DNA of 64,000 nucleotides from Streptomyces sp. NBC_01549 (lineage in GTDB: Bacteria > Actinomycetota > Actinomycetes > Streptomycetales > Streptomycetaceae), in NCBI RefSeq assembly GCF_026339955.1, contig NZ_JAPEPW010000001.1, positions 3,250,501 to 3,314,500 of the forward strand, given 5' to 3'. A program made the position numbers and the translations under genes. Below the pieces are notes generated by a model, which was not told where the DNA came from, searched no databases, and worked only from the letters and a program-made list of their open reading frames with translations. Every line of letters starts with the position of its first letter. Position 1 is the stretch's first letter. Positions 62,204 through 64,000 of this stretch are shown piece after piece.

Positions 62204-63583
62204 ATGGTGAAGGAACCTGTGCGCATTCTCATCGTCGGCGGCGGCTACGTCGGGATGTACACCGCCCTGCGCCTCCAACGAAAGTTGAAGCCGGAACTTA
62301 GTCGGGGCGAGGTCGAGATCACCGTCGTCTCCCCCGACCCCTATATGACGTATCAGCCGTTCCTTCCCGAGGCCGCCGCGGGCTTGATCTCGCCGCGCCA
62401 TGTGGTGGTTCCGCTGCGCAGGGTCCTCGACCGGTGCCGGATCGTCGTCGGCGAGGCCCACGGCATTGACCACGCCAAGCGCACCGCGACGCTCAGCACG
62501 CTCGCCACCGCGGAAGAGGGCGCCGGCACGGAACAGATCACGTACGACGAACTCGTCCTCGCCCCCGGCTCGGTCTCACGCGCCCTCCCGATTCCCGGAC
62601 TCGCCGACTACGCCATCGGCTTCAAGACCATCGAGGAGGCCATCGGGCTGCGCAACCACGTCATCGAGCAGATGGACATCGCCTCCTCCACCCGGGACCC
62701 CGCGATCCGCGACGCCGCCCTGACCTTCGTCTTCGTGGGGGGCGGTTACGCGGGTGTGGAGGCACTCAGCGAACTCGAGGACATGGCCCGCTACGCCGCG
62801 CGCTACTACCACAACGTCAAGGCCGACGACATGAAGTGGATCCTCGTCGAGGCCTCGAACCGCATCCTCCCCGAGGTCGGCGAGGAGATGGGCAAGTACA
62901 CGGTCACCCAGCTGCGCCGCCGCAACATCGACGTACGTCTCGAGACCCGCCTCGACTCCTGCGCGGACCGGATCGCCGTCCTCAGCGACGGCGCCCGCTT
63001 CCCCACGCGCACGGTCGTGTGGACCGCCGGCGTGAAACCACACCCGATCCTGGCCGCCACCGACCTCCCCCTCAACGGGCGCGGTCGCCTCAAGTGCACC
63101 CCGGAACTGACCGTCGACGGCGCCCCGCACGCGTGGGCGGCGGGAGACGCCGCCGCCGTCCCCGACGTCACCGTCGAGGAGCCCGGCAAGGAGACCGCGC
63201 CCAACGCCCAGCACGCGGTACGCCAGGCCAGGGTCCTCGGCGACAACATCGCGCACTCCCTGCGCGACGAGCCCCTGGAGACCTACTCCCACAAGTACGT
63301 CGGCTCGGTCGCGTCCCTCGGGCTGCACAAGGGGGTCGCGCACGTCTACGGGCGCAAGCTGAAGGGCTATCCTGCCTGGTTCATGCACCGCGTCTACCAT
63401 CTGAGCAGGGTCCCGACCTTCAACCGCAAGGCCCGCGTACTCGCCGAATGGACCTTGGCGGGGCTCTTCAAGAGGGAGATCGTGTCCCTCGGATCGCTCG
63501 AACATCCTCGAGCGGAGTTCGAACTCGCGGCCGGTGGAAAGCATCCTCTCGACCCGAAGCTCGACCCGAAGGGGTCGTCCTGA
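62204..63583 (+). CDS. ndh: type II NADH dehydrogenase (NDH-2)
   Basis: A 459-residue flavoprotein that passes electrons from NADH to menaquinone without pumping protons, bound to the membrane surface. The FAD motif is RILIVGGGYVGMYTAL near residue 6; then MTYQPFLPEAAAGLISPRHV. The NADH motif TFVFVGGGYAGVEALSE is near 175; TVVWTAGVKPHPI and HAWAAGDAAAVPD are near 270-320; YVGSVASLGLHKGVA is in the C-terminal part. ATG 62204 is chosen; GTG 62171 or 62192 would add a few residues. Divergent from atrA. Confidence 0.93.
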   Translation: MVKEPVRILIVGGGYVGMYTALRLQRKLKPELSRGEVEITVVSPDPYMTYQPFLPEAAAGLISPRHVVVPLRRVLDRCRIVVGEAHGIDHAKRTATLSTLATAEEGAGTEQITYDELVLAPGSVSRALPIPGLADYAIGFKTIEEAIGLRNHVIEQMDIASSTRDPAIRDAALTFVFVGGGYAGVEALSELEDMARYAARYYHNVKADDMKWILVEASNRILPEVGEEMGKYTVTQLRRRNIDVRLETRLDSCADRIAVLSDGARFPTRTVVWTAGVKPHPILAATDLPLNGRGRLKCTPELTVDGAPHAWAAGDAAAVPDVTVEEPGKETAPNAQHAVRQARVLGDNIAHSLRDEPLETYSHKYVGSVASLGLHKGVAHVYGRKLKGYPAWFMHRVYHLSRVPTFNRKARVLAEWTLAGLFKREIVSLGSLEHPRAEFELAAGGKHPLDPKLDPKGSS

Positions 63584-63749
63584 CCGGACCCAGGAACTAC
63601 ACCGATCAGGCGGGCGTCTGACGGATGTCGGTCCGGTCGGCCAGACTGGTCCCGACCTTGGGCGGGCCGACGGTTCGCTCTTCGCACCCACAGGCTTCTT
63701 CCCAAGCGCCGCATCTCCCGGATTTCGATCAGGGAGGCAGCGCTCCAGT

Positions 63750-63790
63750 GGCTCCGGCCGCGGGCCGGCCCCCCGGCCGGATCCGGAGCC
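63750..63790 (+). terminator. possible terminator after ndh
   Basis: GGCTCCGG at 63750 pairs with CCGGAGCC ending at 63790, with further G/C pairing inside. No T-run. It lies in the 240-bp gap before the last gene. Confidence 0.5.
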
Positions 63791-63823
63791 GACCGGAGAC
63801 GACAATCACGAGGCAAGGATTCG

Positions 63824-64000
63824 GTGAATTTCACCCGCTGGAGCGCCCGGCTCCCCGGAACACAGCGCCGCACCGCGTCGCGGACCGAACACACGGCCTC
63901 CCCGGACCGGCGAGGAGAGGGCTCCGTGCCCGCGGCCCGCGCCGAGCAGCTGACCGACGACGCGCCACCCGTCCCCGCCGTCGACGACCTGCCCGTGCGT
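63824..64000 (+). CDS. hypothetical protein, 3' end outside window
   Basis: The first 59 codons of a gene that runs off the window; the frame is open to base 64000. GTG 63824 follows AAGGA. The start VNFTRWSARLPGTQRR is followed by a disordered region, typical of the N-terminus of a longer protein. By synteny I would expect a PAS/GAF-SpoIIE-type phosphatase here, but the visible part contains no domain to confirm it. Confidence 0.6.
   Translation, partial: MNFTRWSARLPGTQRRTASRTEHTASPDRRGEGSVPAARAEQLTDDAPPVPAVDDLPVR

Overview
The window is a stretch of Streptomyces chromosome. The evidence is very high GC with G/C at most third codon positions, many GTG starts, a BldC homologue, Lsr2-like and AtrA-like regulators, and gene order that, from memory, matches S. 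coelicolor around SCO4069-SCO4120. All names come from motifs and synteny read by eye; no search was run.

Left third (1-20 kb): purine biosynthesis dominates. purC, the overlapping purS-purQ-purL operon, purF and purM together supply five steps of IMP synthesis. Between them lie two tRNA-Gly(GCC) genes, a tRNA-Gly(TCC), lsrL, a Uma2 nuclease, a maleylpyruvate-isomerase-like protein and a META-domain lipoprotein. Between the two tRNA-Gly(GCC) genes is a visibly decaying ABC transporter/two-component operon. It has a one-base frameshift in the response regulator and a deletion that joins the ATPase to a kinase without its membrane domain. A DUF3073 gene, valine dehydrogenase, a conserved hypothetical and bldC follow.

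Middle (20-40 kb): hrpA, a tRNA-Glu-Asp-Phe cluster plus a second tRNA-Asp, secreted and membrane proteins, a metallophosphoesterase, a small metallopeptidase, a DEAD-box helicase with a 26-residue tandem repeat tail, an FG-GAP secreted protein, an APC permease and tRNA-Lys. Next to tRNA-Lys is the scar of an integrated element: a tyrosine-integrase fragment lacking its catalytic core, and possibly a relaxase fragment. An ECF sigma factor with a CU044_5270-type membrane partner follows.

Right third (40-64 kb): a small riboflavin-pathway locus (ribA, marR, and a RibD whose two domains are in reversed order) with shared candidate operators; initiator tRNA; a SpoIIE-type phosphatase; a cell-wall M23 peptidase behind a ydaO (c-di-AMP) riboswitch; an aldo/keto reductase; PrsW; trmB; an LhgO-like oxidase; an Orf1590-type sporulation protein divergent from a degenerate asparagine-synthetase-like protein; a large AfsR-like regulator; an ECF sigma factor carrying zinc-finger, membrane and sugar-binding modules; atrA; type II NADH dehydrogenase; and the start of another gene at the edge.

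I found no convincing new multi-gene system. The points most worth checking are the decayed transporter operon, the tRNA-Lys scar, a dispersed ~125-bp element with inverted ends present twice, the MarR/rib operator set, the permuted RibD, and the asparagine-synthetase-like gene with altered active-site motifs.
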